Counted from the stretch's first letter, positions 1 through 8,467 are shown. The stretch is DNA of 15,205 nucleotides from Alloprevotella sp. (GCA_015259235.1 JABZGM010000032.1:1-15205), one strand, 5' to 3'. Notes: a model not told the origin generated them from the letters alone. Made by a program: numbers and translations.

Positions 1-48
1 GTCTTGAAAAATAAGAGAGAAAAGCCGTTGAGAGACAATTTCTAGCCT

Positions 49-900
49 TTATTTAGTAAGGAGAGAAAGACAATGTTGCACAATAGCTTCCGAGGCTTCG
101 GGCAAACAAGCGGAGAAGGAGGGGAAATCGTTGAAGTCGATGAAGACGAATGTGCCATCTTCGCGAAGGATGGCATCACCTCCATAGATGGAAAATCCCG
201 ATTGTTGTGCCACTTGCGTGGCGGCGGTGTGCATGGCGTGGAAAGTTTGCTTCCACATTTGGGAGGATACAGCCAAATCCTTGTGGTGGTTGTGCTGTTC
301 ATGCCCAAATTTAGAGAATCCCTTCGGTGTGTGTGGCTCAGCATAAAAGAAGTTCGTGCCCACCACTCCGTAGAATTTCACCAGTTGTCCGTATATATGC
401 TCCATCAGTAAGGCATCTTCGTTTGCGTGCTCGGAAAGAATCGCATCAAGTTGGGCGTGGTGCTCCACAAATTGTACATCGTTGGCGGAGGTTGTGGCTG
501 TGTTGTTGCGTTTCCACCAGAGAGGGAAAGGGAGAGTGGATTTGAGGTCTGGAGTAATTTCGGAGGTGTGCCAATGCTTTGCGGCATGTCCACTCTCGGC
601 AAACCACTGTTGGAAGTCGGTGCGTTGTGCTTTTTGCAGCGCGCGTGGGCTGTTGAGGACGGGCACACCGCATTCTTCTGCAGCTGAAAGGGCATGGAGA
701 GCTGCCTCGCTGCGCGCCATGGAGAGAATGAGTGTGGACTTTTCCAACTGTGGTGGATGATTTTCAAATACTGCTTCGTCGAATGTGGCGACACTTACGC
801 CTTGGAGCGCAAAGTTCATGACAAGGGAACGGAAGAGTGCTTCGTCACGTGCTTCAGAATTTGGAGAGTAACGAGGATGTCGAGCGATTAGTGTAAGCAT
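49..900 (-). CDS. ATP-grasp domain protein, function unassigned
   Basis: This 283-residue protein has the layout of an ATP-grasp ligase, an enzyme class that uses ATP to join a carboxylate to an amine or similar nucleophile. The N-terminal third opens with MLTLIARHP and RYSPNSEARDE, close to a Bacteroidota family I recall without a known role. The central part carries LWWKR (K130) and LLMEH (E167), the usual lysine and acidic ATP contacts, then KFYGV. The C-terminal part carries GGDAIL (D242) and IDFNDFPSF (D255, N257), the typical magnesium-binding end. I see no signal peptide, so it should be cytosolic. An upstream GTG would add 13 residues, but the ATG at 900 starts at the family-like N-terminus. 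It lies 149 bases downstream of a nucleotidyltransferase on the same strand and may be co-transcribed with it. Substrate is unknown; the ATP-grasp fold is fairly sure, the reaction is not. Confidence 0.8.
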   Translation of the reverse strand: MLTLIARHPRYSPNSEARDEALFRSLVMNFALQGVSVATFDEAVFENHPPQLEKSTLILSMARSEAALHALSAAEECGVPVLNSPRALQKAQRTDFQQWFAESGHAAKHWHTSEITPDLKSTLPFPLWWKRNNTATTSANDVQFVEHHAQLDAILSEHANEDALLMEHIYGQLVKFYGVVGTNFFYAEPHTPKGFSKFGHEQHNHHKDLAVSSQMWKQTFHAMHTAATQVAQQSGFSIYGGDAILREDGTFVFIDFNDFPSFSACLPEASEAIVQHCLSLLTK

Positions 901-901
901 A

Positions 902-998
902 TTAGACGTTAGGGGTCGCAGACCCTTCTTTCTCGCCACGACAAGCGTGGCTCGGGTATTGGAAGGTTAGACCTTAGAAATTAGACGTTAGACGTTAG
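902..998. repeat. TTAGACG heptamer repeats between two genes
   Basis: The 11-mer TTAGACGTTAG occurs at 902-912, 981-991 and 988-998. The last two overlap as a tandem 7-bp repeat, and degenerate pieces (GGTTAGACCTTAG, 965-977) lie just before them. Two short hairpins sit in the same gap: GGGTC-GCA-GACCC (913-925) and GCCACG-ACAAG-CGTGGC (935-951). One repeat copy is directly upstream of the ATP-grasp ATG on the minus strand, where a ribosome binding site would sit. The repeats are seen directly; their role is unknown. Confidence 0.6.
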
Positions 999-1049
999 AG
1001 GGCGCGGAATTGTTGGAGGCTCCAGGATAAGCGTAGCTAGGAAAGAAAG

Positions 1050-1808
1050 TTATATCCCTTCTTGCAAAAAAACTTCTGCCTTTGTGATGTCACTGGCGTG
1101 GTCTATGTCTAGGATTTTCTCAAAGAGATGAGCTTTTAGTCGCAGACCATCGGCGAGAAGACCGCGCTGAAAATTGCGCAAACGATGCTGACCTTCTGCC
1201 ATGCAGCGCGAGAGGGTGATGAGTGCCTTTGGAGAAAGGGTGTAAATACCTCCAGAGATGAAAAGGTCTTGACCTAATTGACAGGAAGAGTTGCTTTCAT
1301 TTTCTGTATGATTAGGCATTTCATCGAGAAATGCAGTGATTTCACTCTGATTTGTTGTGGCGATATAGAGCGGACTTTCGTCGTCTACGAAATCTGTAAC
1401 TGCCATACAACCATCATATCCTTGTTGCAGATGTTGCGTTGCAGCTTCCAGATAAGCGCGAAAGGCTTCTTCTTGAAAAATCGTATCTACCGTGGTTAAG
1501 CAGAAGGGAGCTTCTTGCAAGTAGGGAGCGAGTGCCGCGAAGGTGTGCATAGACGATGGGGTGTCCGCTACCACGATGCGCAATGGCAAAGTGGGATTGT
1601 CTGCCATCAACTGCAATAGATGTTGATGAGTTTCGGGGCGTGCACTATTGACGGCAATGATGATTTCTTCTGCCCCACAGCGATGAAAGATGCGAATGAG
1701 TCTTTCGATCATGGGAACTCCGCAGAGCGGAATCAGAGGTTTCGGCTGAGGGACGCCTTCTGTGGCTAGACGACTGCCTTCGCCTGCGGCAATGATGGCA
1801 AATTTCAT
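1050..1808 (-). CDS. Nucleotidyltransferase (NTP transferase, sugar-phosphate type)
   Basis: This 252-residue protein belongs to the nucleotidyltransferase superfamily that makes NDP-sugars or NDP-alcohols from a phosphorylated substrate and an NTP. The N-terminus MKFAIIAAGEGSRLA is the nucleotide-binding signature (G9-x-G11-x-R13), and PKPLIPLCGVPMIE (23-36) is the usual following lysine-containing motif. TTVDT (D108) fits the metal-binding acidic position at the end of the Rossmann-like half, and ILDIDHASD (232-240) fits the second metal site. At 252 residues there is little room for the C-terminal beta-helix of longer GlmU-like or GMP-type enzymes. I chose the ATG at 1808; the reading frame runs back to a GTG at 1928, but that stretch would pass through the hairpin at 1919-1956. 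It precedes the ATP-grasp gene on the same strand. The exact sugar or alcohol substrate cannot be told from sequence. Confidence 0.85.
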   Translation of the reverse strand: MKFAIIAAGEGSRLATEGVPQPKPLIPLCGVPMIERLIRIFHRCGAEEIIIAVNSARPETHQHLLQLMADNPTLPLRIVVADTPSSMHTFAALAPYLQEAPFCLTTVDTIFQEEAFRAYLEAATQHLQQGYDGCMAVTDFVDDESPLYIATTNQSEITAFLDEMPNHTENESNSSCQLGQDLFISGGIYTLSPKALITLSRCMAEGQHRLRNFQRGLLADGLRLKAHLFEKILDIDHASDITKAEVFLQEGI

Positions 1809-1908
1809 GTAGAGGTATGGAATTATCTTTTGTAGGGTGGACTGAATCTCGGAGTTATGTGATGAAGTTCTCGGAGCATTTCCAACCCCTAAACGAGGGA
1901 TACAAAGG

Positions 1909-1956
1909 GAAAATAAGCAACGCAGCACCGCTTTCTTGGCGAAAGGGTGCTGCGTT
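1909..1956 (-). terminator. Strong hairpin terminator after the DUF5686 gene
   Basis: AACGCAGCACC (1919-1929) pairs perfectly with GGTGCTGCGTT (1946-1956), and the interior CTTTC/GAAAG pairs further. The hairpin begins about 24 bases past the stop of the DUF5686 gene on the minus strand and is followed on that strand by GCTTATTTTC, a moderate T-rich tail. On the plus strand TTTT follows directly, so it may work both ways. It suggests that the nucleotidyltransferase gene downstream is a separate transcript. Confidence 0.75.
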
Positions 1957-1979
1957 TTCCTATTATAATAAGGAGAAAA

Positions 1980-4625
1980 TTAGAAGATGACGCGCACCAT
2001 AAAGCGGATACCCCAGCGCGTAATTGCAGGGTCGTCAATGTAGGTGAAGCGTCGCACATAGTCCACGTGAACAAGTTTGAAGATGTTGTGGATACCGAAA
2101 GCGGCTTCTACGTAGGGAATTCTAGGATTCATGGCATAGCCGGTGGGCTTGAATGTACCATTTTGGAATTCTCCTGGGAAGACGAATATATCGTCGCGGT
2201 TGCGGTTTTGTTCCAAATCAGGATTGTTTTTATCTGTGAGGCGTCCCCAGAGCACATTCACCCCGATGTGTTCGCGAATCTTCAAACGATTGATGAGCGG
2301 AATGCGGTTGAAAATCTTGCCGTGCAAGTTCCAGTTGAACATCAACTGCGCATATCTGTCGTTGAAGAACTCCATGTTGTTGACGAGGTTATACATATCG
2401 TCTTCGTAGACATAGGAGAGATTCGCCTTAGGCATGATGAGGAGCGGGAAAGGAACCTTGTTCCATTGCGCACCAGCTGCGAAGTCGAAGTCCATGCGTC
2501 CCCAAGAGTGGAGCCATACACGCTTGCGCACGCCTATCTCTGTGAGGTTGTAGGTGTAGTCACTGGCAAGTCCTTTCAAACCCACGGTGTGGGAGATGCG
2601 ATAAATCGGAGCTTCCTTGTTCACCAAGATACGTCTTTGTTTCGTATTGATGTAGGCGACACCAGGTTGGTACTTGAGCGTCATCGAAAGATCCGTCATG
2701 TTGAGGAAATTTCGGTTGAGGTTGGCGAAATTGCGTCCGCTGTCTGGTCCCCAAGGTGTGATGGTGTAGGGCTGTCCTACCTCAGATTGGTGAGCGTGAG
2801 ACACTGGTTGATAGAAGAGATGGTAGGTGGGCTCTGTCTGGCTGTGGCGAAGTTGTGTCTTCCATTGGAGGCCATCTTCCCATTCGCGGTCGAAAATCAA
2901 CTTGAAACTGCGATCGTACATCATGTGCTTCACAGAAGACCACGTCAATGCACGGAACACATTGTCCTTATCTGTGTTGAGATATTGGTCGGATGGTACA
3001 CCTACGTCATAAGAGTAGTTGAAGATGAGGTTGGCAGTGGGAAATTCCATGGGCAGATAAGCCTTCTTCTTGAAAGAATAGGTCATTTCTCCCATACCTT
3101 TCCAGCGTCTGTCGCGGAAGCCATACGCCAAGTAACCACGCCAAAAGAAGTGGGGATTGAAATTCGCTGTGGTTTGTGCTGAAGCACGAAGGCGAAGTCC
3201 ATCCACGGGGTTGGTGGTTACCATCGTGTTTACTGGACCTACGTCCAATTTTGAGGGATGTTCGTCGTCGATAGACGTAGGCACGAAGTTCTCAATCAGA
3301 GATTTTCCAACCCAAATGAAGGGTTTGATGCCCGGAATGTTCATGATGCGCTTCACAAAGAGGGACGTTTGGTCTTCCGACTTGGTGAGTTGTTCTGTGC
3401 GGTGCTGAGCCCAGAACTTGTCTTCTTGCATCATCGCATCGGGTTCTATCTTGGTGTTGCCACGGAATCGGAACAGACGATCGGAAAGTGGCTCAAAAGA
3501 GTAGTTAGTATACTCTGTATAGCGTTTCACCTCCAAAGTTTTCAAGAATTTAGCAGCTTCCAACAAGACAAACATGTCGTTTTTGGCTAGAACTTGCTCA
3601 CCGCTGGGTAATTGGGTGAACTGTTGGGCGATGTTGATGCGCTTCACGTAGTTGACCGTTGACTTGATGGGGATGCTGATGTCGGCTTTGGCGATGCGGA
3701 AGGTGGAGTCCGCCATAATGTAGAGGGAGCCTGTGAAACCGAAGTCGCGAGAGTTATTAGGACCAAACGACACTTGGATGCACTTGTTGCCATCAACGTA
3801 GGTGGTGTCCTCGATAAAGTAGCGATAAAATGCGATAGCTCCGTTCGTGGCTATGGGGCTCAAGAACTGCGATTGGACAAAGCGGATGTCGTCTTCGTAG
3901 ATATTCACCTCCGTGAAGACGTCTTGGAGCATAGAAGCTAGGATGTCACCCGTGTCGATGAGTTCATTCATGCCTGTCGTGCGTTGACCTTTGATGATGC
4001 TCTTTTTCTCGTCCTGCTTCTTGCGATAAATCTCTTGCGACACTGTCTCATCCACCGAGAGCGGAAGGATGAGTTTACCAGTTTCGGGTGAGGTTTCCAC
4101 GTGTTCCTTGAGGAAGGGCATAGCTTTGAAAGTGCCTTCTTCAAAGACTTTGGGGGTGATGTCGCTCAGGGCAAAGGAGAGTTTGTCGTACTTCTCTACG
4201 CTGTAGTAGTCGCGCTGGCGGAGGTTGCTAGCCTTTTTGGCGGCAATCACCTTTTCCATCAAGATGACCGCAGGGTTGTTCTTGCGAGAATACTTTTCGC
4301 GCTTCGCCTGTACCACTGCTGTATTAAGGTTCATGTCGATGGTGCGCAACTTAACAATGAGCGAATCTGCTGTCGATTTGGGGTGTAAGCTCTGGGTTTG
4401 ATAGCCAATACTTGAGACAATCAGTTTTCCTCCCTTGCGGAAAGGAATTGAAAAACGGCCTTCAGCATCAGTTTGCACCGCACCCTTCGTGCCATCATAA
4501 AAGACATTGGCGAAAGGAGTCGACTCGCCCGTCTTGGCATCAAGCACGCGGCCCACCAATCGTTGGGCACTGGCTGACAAACAGCCTAGCATAAGGAGCG
4601 GTAGCAAGAGGAGAAATCTCTTCAT
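1980..4625 (-). CDS. DUF5686 / carboxypeptidase-regulatory-like domain outer-membrane protein
   Basis: This 881-residue protein begins with a Sec signal peptide (MKRF, a leucine-rich core, then SASA-Q with likely cleavage after residue 20). A carboxypeptidase-regulatory-like beta-sandwich follows at about 22-110 (LVGRVLDAKTGESTPFANV, then DAEGRFSI and GYQT). The rest matches the long DUF5686 region of Bacteroidota, with many alternating aromatic/polar strands and a C-terminal phenylalanine, as expected of a beta-barrel inserted in the outer membrane. Function is unknown for the family; it resembles TonB-dependent receptors at the N-terminus but lacks an obvious plug domain. The reading frame is open 40 codons further upstream, but that overlaps pdxA and lacks a signal-peptide start, so I used the ATG at 4625. 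It lies 55 bases after pdxA and is probably co-transcribed with it. The LMLGC stretch is not a good lipobox. Confidence 0.88.
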   Translation of the reverse strand: MKRFLLLLPLLMLGCLSASAQRLVGRVLDAKTGESTPFANVFYDGTKGAVQTDAEGRFSIPFRKGGKLIVSSIGYQTQSLHPKSTADSLIVKLRTIDMNLNTAVVQAKREKYSRKNNPAVILMEKVIAAKKASNLRQRDYYSVEKYDKLSFALSDITPKVFEEGTFKAMPFLKEHVETSPETGKLILPLSVDETVSQEIYRKKQDEKKSIIKGQRTTGMNELIDTGDILASMLQDVFTEVNIYEDDIRFVQSQFLSPIATNGAIAFYRYFIEDTTYVDGNKCIQVSFGPNNSRDFGFTGSLYIMADSTFRIAKADISIPIKSTVNYVKRINIAQQFTQLPSGEQVLAKNDMFVLLEAAKFLKTLEVKRYTEYTNYSFEPLSDRLFRFRGNTKIEPDAMMQEDKFWAQHRTEQLTKSEDQTSLFVKRIMNIPGIKPFIWVGKSLIENFVPTSIDDEHPSKLDVGPVNTMVTTNPVDGLRLRASAQTTANFNPHFFWRGYLAYGFRDRRWKGMGEMTYSFKKKAYLPMEFPTANLIFNYSYDVGVPSDQYLNTDKDNVFRALTWSSVKHMMYDRSFKLIFDREWEDGLQWKTQLRHSQTEPTYHLFYQPVSHAHQSEVGQPYTITPWGPDSGRNFANLNRNFLNMTDLSMTLKYQPGVAYINTKQRRILVNKEAPIYRISHTVGLKGLASDYTYNLTEIGVRKRVWLHSWGRMDFDFAAGAQWNKVPFPLLIMPKANLSYVYEDDMYNLVNNMEFFNDRYAQLMFNWNLHGKIFNRIPLINRLKIREHIGVNVLWGRLTDKNNPDLEQNRNRDDIFVFPGEFQNGTFKPTGYAMNPRIPYVEAAFGIHNIFKLVHVDYVRRFTYIDDPAITRWGIRFMVRVIF

Positions 4626-4680
4626 ATAGGGAGAAAGTGTTAGCAATAATCTAATTAAGTGGAAAAAGAACCAGGGTCGT

Positions 4681-5751
4681 TTAGTTTTGACGTGGGCGAC
4701 GATCCTCACGATGATGACGAGGAGCGAAGGGAAGTGGGTTTGCATTTACCTCGTCGTAGCTTAGGCGGTGGCGATAAATGTCGATAGCCGCATAAATAGC
4801 TTGGAGGAGGGAGAGTTCCGAAGCCACACCCTTGCCTGCAATGTCGAAAGCCGTGCCATGGTCTGGGGAGGTGCGCACGATGTTTAGCCCTGCCGTGAAG
4901 TTTACTCCATCTTCCATGGAGAGCGCCTTGAAAGGTGCGAGCCCTTGATCGTGATACATCGCGAGAACTGCGTCAAAATGGCGGTAAGCTCCTGCACCGA
5001 AGAAGCCGTCAGGGCTGTAGGTGCCGAAAACGGGGAGGCCTTCGGCTTGCAACTGCGCGATGAGGGGCTGAAGCACGTCTTGTTCTTCCTTGCCCAATAA
5101 GCCTCCATCGCCGTTGTGTGGGTTGAGACTGAGCACAGCTATGCGAGGTGCTGAACAATCAAAGTCGCGCTTTAGGCTGGCTAGGATTTGGCGAATGCAA
5201 GCCTCCACGCGCTCTATGGTAATCTGCTCAGGCACTTCCTTGATAGGCACGTGCACTGTTGCCAAAGCTACGCGAAGCAACTCATTCATTAAAATCATCA
5301 AGGCACTGCCTTCGCAGCGTGCTTCAAAAAACTCCGTATGTCCAGGAAATTGGAAAGCCTCGCTTTGGATGCTCGCCTTGTTGATGGGGCAGGTTACCAC
5401 TACATCAATCTTGCCAGCTTTGATGTCTTCAACTGCGCGTTCGAGTGCTTGGTGTGCCCATCGACCAGCTTCTGCCGAAGGTTGCCCAAAGTTCACTTGC
5501 ACCTCAGCGCCTTCTGTCACATCGACCAAATTAAGTTGCCCATCTTTGGCTGCCTCAGCTGAGGCTACTACTTTCCATGTGGTCTCCAGTCCGAGTTGTT
5601 GGCAGTGCACTTGGGCTGCTTGGTCACTACCATAGAGGATGGGTGTGCAAAGTTCAAAGAGAGTGGGTTGAGAAAAGGCTTTGAGAATCGTCTCATAGCC
5701 GATGCCGTTCATATCTCCGTGGGTGATGCCCACGCGTATCTTATGTGTCAT
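4681..5751 (-). CDS. pdxA: 4-hydroxythreonine-4-phosphate dehydrogenase PdxA
   Basis: PdxA oxidises 4-phosphohydroxy-L-threonine with NAD to 3-amino-2-oxopropyl phosphate in the DXP-dependent pathway to pyridoxal 5'-phosphate, acting in the cytosol as a dimer. The 356-residue length is close to the family norm (about 330) with a short basic tail after residue 340 (HHREDRRPR). The start MTHKIRVGITHGDMNGIGYE is the Bacteroidota form of the PdxA N-terminus. The three metal-binding histidines are visible: H167 in ATVHVP, H212 in NPHNGDGG and H267 in MYHDQGLAPFK, one residue off the E. coli numbering I recall (166, 211, 266). GHTEFF (137-142) is the usual substrate-loop motif. It sits between rlmN (132 bases upstream) and the DUF5686 gene (55 bases downstream), all minus strand. 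Confidence 0.97.
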   Translation of the reverse strand: MTHKIRVGITHGDMNGIGYETILKAFSQPTLFELCTPILYGSDQAAQVHCQQLGLETTWKVVASAEAAKDGQLNLVDVTEGAEVQVNFGQPSAEAGRWAHQALERAVEDIKAGKIDVVVTCPINKASIQSEAFQFPGHTEFFEARCEGSALMILMNELLRVALATVHVPIKEVPEQITIERVEACIRQILASLKRDFDCSAPRIAVLSLNPHNGDGGLLGKEEQDVLQPLIAQLQAEGLPVFGTYSPDGFFGAGAYRHFDAVLAMYHDQGLAPFKALSMEDGVNFTAGLNIVRTSPDHGTAFDIAGKGVASELSLLQAIYAAIDIYRHRLSYDEVNANPLPFAPRHHREDRRPRQN

Positions 5752-5883
5752 GTTGTTGATGCTGAGAAAGAAATGTCTATTCTTCTGAAGTGATAGTGAG
5801 AATGCACAACCGTCTAGTGTTTACTGCTAAACAATACAAGAAAACTATGCCAGACTCTGTGGAAACTTCTCACAAAGGATCGG

Positions 5884-7014
5884 TTACGCGCGTTCCTCTT
5901 CCATGCGCTTGGTGGTGAGCATACCACAGGCTGCGTAGATGTCTTGTCCGCGTGAAGCGCGAATGGTGGTGGTGATGCCGTGATTATTGAGATAATCGCG
6001 CATGCGCTCCATCGCCACTTCATCTGTGCCGTCAAAACGTGTGTCGGGGATGGTGTGGAATCGAATCATATTGATGCGACAATCCAAGGGAGCCAAGAGT
6101 TTAATCAAGGCTTTGGCGTGCTCTATCGAATCGTTGATGCCTTTGAAGACGATGTATTCAAAAGTAAGTCGGCGTTGCTTTGCGCCTTCTGCGTAGTCCT
6201 CGTTGGTCTTGCGGCAGAAATCATATTGACTCAGCAACTGGACCAGGTCCTCAACGCCAAAAGCACGTTCGGCAGGCATCATCGCTTTGCGCTCATCTGG
6301 CAAAGGATGGTGGAGAGAAACCGCTAGCGAACAGTTGCTTTCATTGAGGAAACGAATCAAACCTTTGGCGACTCCCACGGTAGACACCGTGATGCGCTTT
6401 GGACTCCAGCCATATCCCCATTCGGCAGTCATGGCTTTGGTGGCGCGGAGCACATTTTCGATGTTGTCCATCGGCTCACCTTGACCCATAAAGACGATGT
6501 TGGTGAGTTGTTCGCGCTGAGGGAGCGAATAAATCTGGTTGAGAATGTCGGCAGCCGTGAGGTTTGCCATGAAGCCTTGTCTGCCAGTCATGCAAAATTC
6601 ACAAGCCATCTTGCACCCCACTTGCGAAGAAACACAGAGCGTGGCGCGTTTGCCATCAGGGATGTACACCGTTTCGATGTAGTGTCCGCGCTCTGTCTTG
6701 TAGAGATATTTGATGGTACCATCTTTGGATTCCACGCTTTCCACAGGAGTTGAGATACCGATTTGATAGCCCTCTGTGAGCTTTTGTCGCGCAGCCTTGG
6801 AGAGATTGGTCATCTCGTCAAAGGAGCGCGCATGCTTGTCGTAGAGCCAACCACAGATTTGTTTTCCCACAAACTTGGGTAAGCCCAAAGCGAGTGCCAC
6901 TTCTGTGAGTTCTTCGAGCGAAAGTCCAAGAAGCGATGGTTTGTTGCCCATGTTATTGTGGGCTGTTGCCGATGAGTGACTCGTATTAGTCTTGTTTGTT
7001 GTAGGAGTTGTCAT
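5884..7014 (-). CDS. rlmN: 23S rRNA (adenine(2503)-C2)-methyltransferase RlmN
   Basis: RlmN is a radical-SAM enzyme that methylates C2 of A2503 in 23S rRNA and A37 of some tRNAs. The 376-residue product has the radical-SAM cluster motif C134-x3-C138-x2-C141 (GCKMACEFCMTG), the preceding TLCVSSQ with C127, and the C-terminal RGQDIYAACG with C363. C127 and C363 correspond to the E. coli pair C118/C355 that carries the transferred methyl group and assists release. MGQGEPM (176-182) is the SAM-contact segment. The first 21 residues are low-complexity (Thr/Asn/Ser), so translation might instead start at M22 (6951). I kept 7014 because a promoter element lies about 35 bases upstream and leaves a short leader. 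It heads the minus-strand gene run. Confidence 0.97.
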   Translation of the reverse strand: MTTPTTNKTNTSHSSATAHNNMGNKPSLLGLSLEELTEVALALGLPKFVGKQICGWLYDKHARSFDEMTNLSKAARQKLTEGYQIGISTPVESVESKDGTIKYLYKTERGHYIETVYIPDGKRATLCVSSQVGCKMACEFCMTGRQGFMANLTAADILNQIYSLPQREQLTNIVFMGQGEPMDNIENVLRATKAMTAEWGYGWSPKRITVSTVGVAKGLIRFLNESNCSLAVSLHHPLPDERKAMMPAERAFGVEDLVQLLSQYDFCRKTNEDYAEGAKQRRLTFEYIVFKGINDSIEHAKALIKLLAPLDCRINMIRFHTIPDTRFDGTDEVAMERMRDYLNNHGITTTIRASRGQDIYAACGMLTTKRMEEERA

Positions 7015-7048
7015 GTTTGTCTCTATGTTGTAGACAAGCTATTCCTTG

Positions 7049-7056
7049 CAAAAATA
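7049..7056 (-). promoter_or_regulatory. Bacteroidota -7 element upstream of rlmN
   Basis: On the minus strand TATTTTTG matches the Bacteroidota -7 consensus TAnnTTTG. It ends 34 bases before the rlmN ATG, so the transcript would have a leader of roughly 25-30 bases. I do not see a well-spaced TTTG -33 partner, so this is a partial match. Confidence 0.5.
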
Positions 7057-7224
7057 CGGATTTTTAGACGAATAGCCTTTCGTTTTCTGAGCAAAGTCCC
7101 AAAAATGAAGCGTAATTTGACACACTTTTTGCGAAGTGCCACATGAGATTTCCAAAATCGATAGTACGTAAGCCATAAAATGATTTTTTTTTCTAGTATT
7201 ACAATGTAGATGTTGATTAAATGT

Positions 7225-7232
7225 TACCTTTG
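7225..7232 (+). promoter_or_regulatory. Bacteroidota -7 element upstream of the sugar transporter
   Basis: TACCTTTG matches TAnnTTTG exactly and lies 74 bases upstream of the transporter ATG at 7307. No clear -33 TTTG lies at the usual spacing. The gap 7015-7306 between rlmN and the transporter is therefore a divergent promoter region; apart from the two -7 elements I see no gene or strong hairpin in it. Confidence 0.4.
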
Positions 7233-7306
7233 TACCCTCTCTAATATCTCGGCTATGGCCTGTGAAGTCTTATTGACAGAACTTATGTTCAACTAACTTT
7301 ACGATT

Positions 7307-8251
7307 ATGTATATCCTATTTTCTTTGCTGCCAGCTTTATTTTGGGGGCTTTTACCTCTAGCAGTTGCTAAAGTTGGCGGACGTCCTATTCAACAAATTA
7401 TAGGAACAACCGTCGGCACTTTTCTTGTGGCTTCGTTGGTCTTCCTTGTACAACGTCCTGAAATTGGGCAGAGTATTTTTGGCTGGTGCGCCCTGTCGGG
7501 TGCTTTTTGGGCATTTGCTCAAATGCTACAGTATCGTTCTTTTGAGCAAATCGGAGTTTCCAATGGTATTCCTATTTCTGTGGGGATGCAATTAACAGCA
7601 AATGCTGTGGTGGGTACTCTGTTTCTTGGAGATTGGCCGACTTTGGGTGAACGCATCCTGGGATTCGGTGCCATTGCCATCATTGTTATTGGTATTTATC
7701 TCACCACGTTGGAAGAGAAAAAAGAGTCTGTGTCCAACGCTAGTGTGGAACTATTGCAAGAGGTGGGTGGTGTCTCTCATGATGAATCGAAAGCTCCTCA
7801 AAGAGATATGCGAGGTGGATTGATTACACTCACCATTGCTACCGTGGGCTATGTGGGCTTTTCGTTTATTCCTGCCAAATTTCATGTGTCTGGTCAAGTT
7901 GCATTTTTCCCACAAGCTCTTGGAATGGTGGTTATGTCTCTGTTGCTTTCTCTTTTCTTTCTACGTCAGCGTCCATTTTCTAAAAAGAGTGCCCAAAACT
8001 TGCTAGGTGGTTTTATCTTTGCCATCGCAGTTCTGCTTTATCTTATATCGATTGAGTTTAATGGAGTGTCCATTGCTGCTTCTATGGCTCAGATGAATGT
8101 AGTGCTAGCTACTCTTGGTAGTATATATATTTTGGGAGAACGTAAGACGAAGTGGGAACTTAAACGTGTTTTCCTCGGACTATTCTTAGTTGTAGTAGGA
8201 GGTTTCCTCATTGGTCTTACTTCTGTAGACTGGGTTAAAAACCTCTTTTGA
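7307..8251 (+). CDS. GRP-family (GlcU/RhaT-like) sugar transporter
   Basis: This 314-residue integral membrane protein has the ten-helix pattern of the drug/metabolite transporter superfamily. By eye, helices lie near 2-21, 30-48, 57-75, 83-107, 115-133, 171-190, 197-219, 230-249, 255-275 and 287-306, with a hydrophilic central loop (134-169) between the two five-helix halves. The start LFSLLPALFWGLLPLAVAKVGG and the helix-4 region SNGIPISVGMQLTANAVVG match the GRP (glucose/ribose porter) subfamily, whose studied members take up glucose or ribose with protons. Length fits (about 280-320). Studied members I recall are mostly from Firmicutes, so lateral acquisition is possible but not shown here. 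The gene stands alone, between rlmN (divergent) and a pseudogene. Substrate is not determined by the sequence. Confidence 0.87.
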   Translation: MYILFSLLPALFWGLLPLAVAKVGGRPIQQIIGTTVGTFLVASLVFLVQRPEIGQSIFGWCALSGAFWAFAQMLQYRSFEQIGVSNGIPISVGMQLTANAVVGTLFLGDWPTLGERILGFGAIAIIVIGIYLTTLEEKKESVSNASVELLQEVGGVSHDESKAPQRDMRGGLITLTIATVGYVGFSFIPAKFHVSGQVAFFPQALGMVVMSLLLSLFFLRQRPFSKKSAQNLLGGFIFAIAVLLYLISIEFNGVSIAASMAQMNVVLATLGSIYILGERKTKWELKRVFLGLFLVVVGGFLIGLTSVDWVKNLF

Positions 8252-8467
8252 AACTTCTTCTTGTACTCCTAACTGATAATTCTCAGGTTGTAGCCGTAAG
8301 AAATTAGAGCTGTTTTTTTTACTGCTCCGAGAAGATTACACAAAACATGGAATGAACTTGGAAAAAGTTGTGTTGTCAACGAGCACATCCAATAAATGAC
8401 TATCTTGGCTCCACATATTTAGCTGAATGTCAAACTAAAATCAAGCAGCCATGAGAAGTGTTGCTAG

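Noticed and set aside
1809..1928. Forty-residue N-terminal extension of the nucleotidyltransferase
   Set aside because: It starts at a GTG inside the terminator hairpin, and the family N-terminus begins at MKFAIIAAGEG.
1947..3182. Plus-strand open frame of 411 codons
   Set aside because: It lies entirely opposite the DUF5686 gene, resembles no known protein, and the minus-strand protein has a signal peptide, domain order and barrel-like C-terminus that explain the region.
4563..4625. Lipoprotein signal in the DUF5686 protein (LMLGC)
   Set aside because: The residue three before the cysteine is methionine, not the usual leucine, and a good Sec cleavage site (SASA-Q) follows shortly after.
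4626..4745. Forty-residue N-terminal extension of the DUF5686 protein
   Set aside because: It overlaps pdxA and would bury the signal peptide; the ATG at 4625 begins with a normal MKRF leader.
5090..5635. Plus-strand open frame of 181 codons
   Set aside because: It is antisense to pdxA, whose metal-binding histidines and family motifs are intact.
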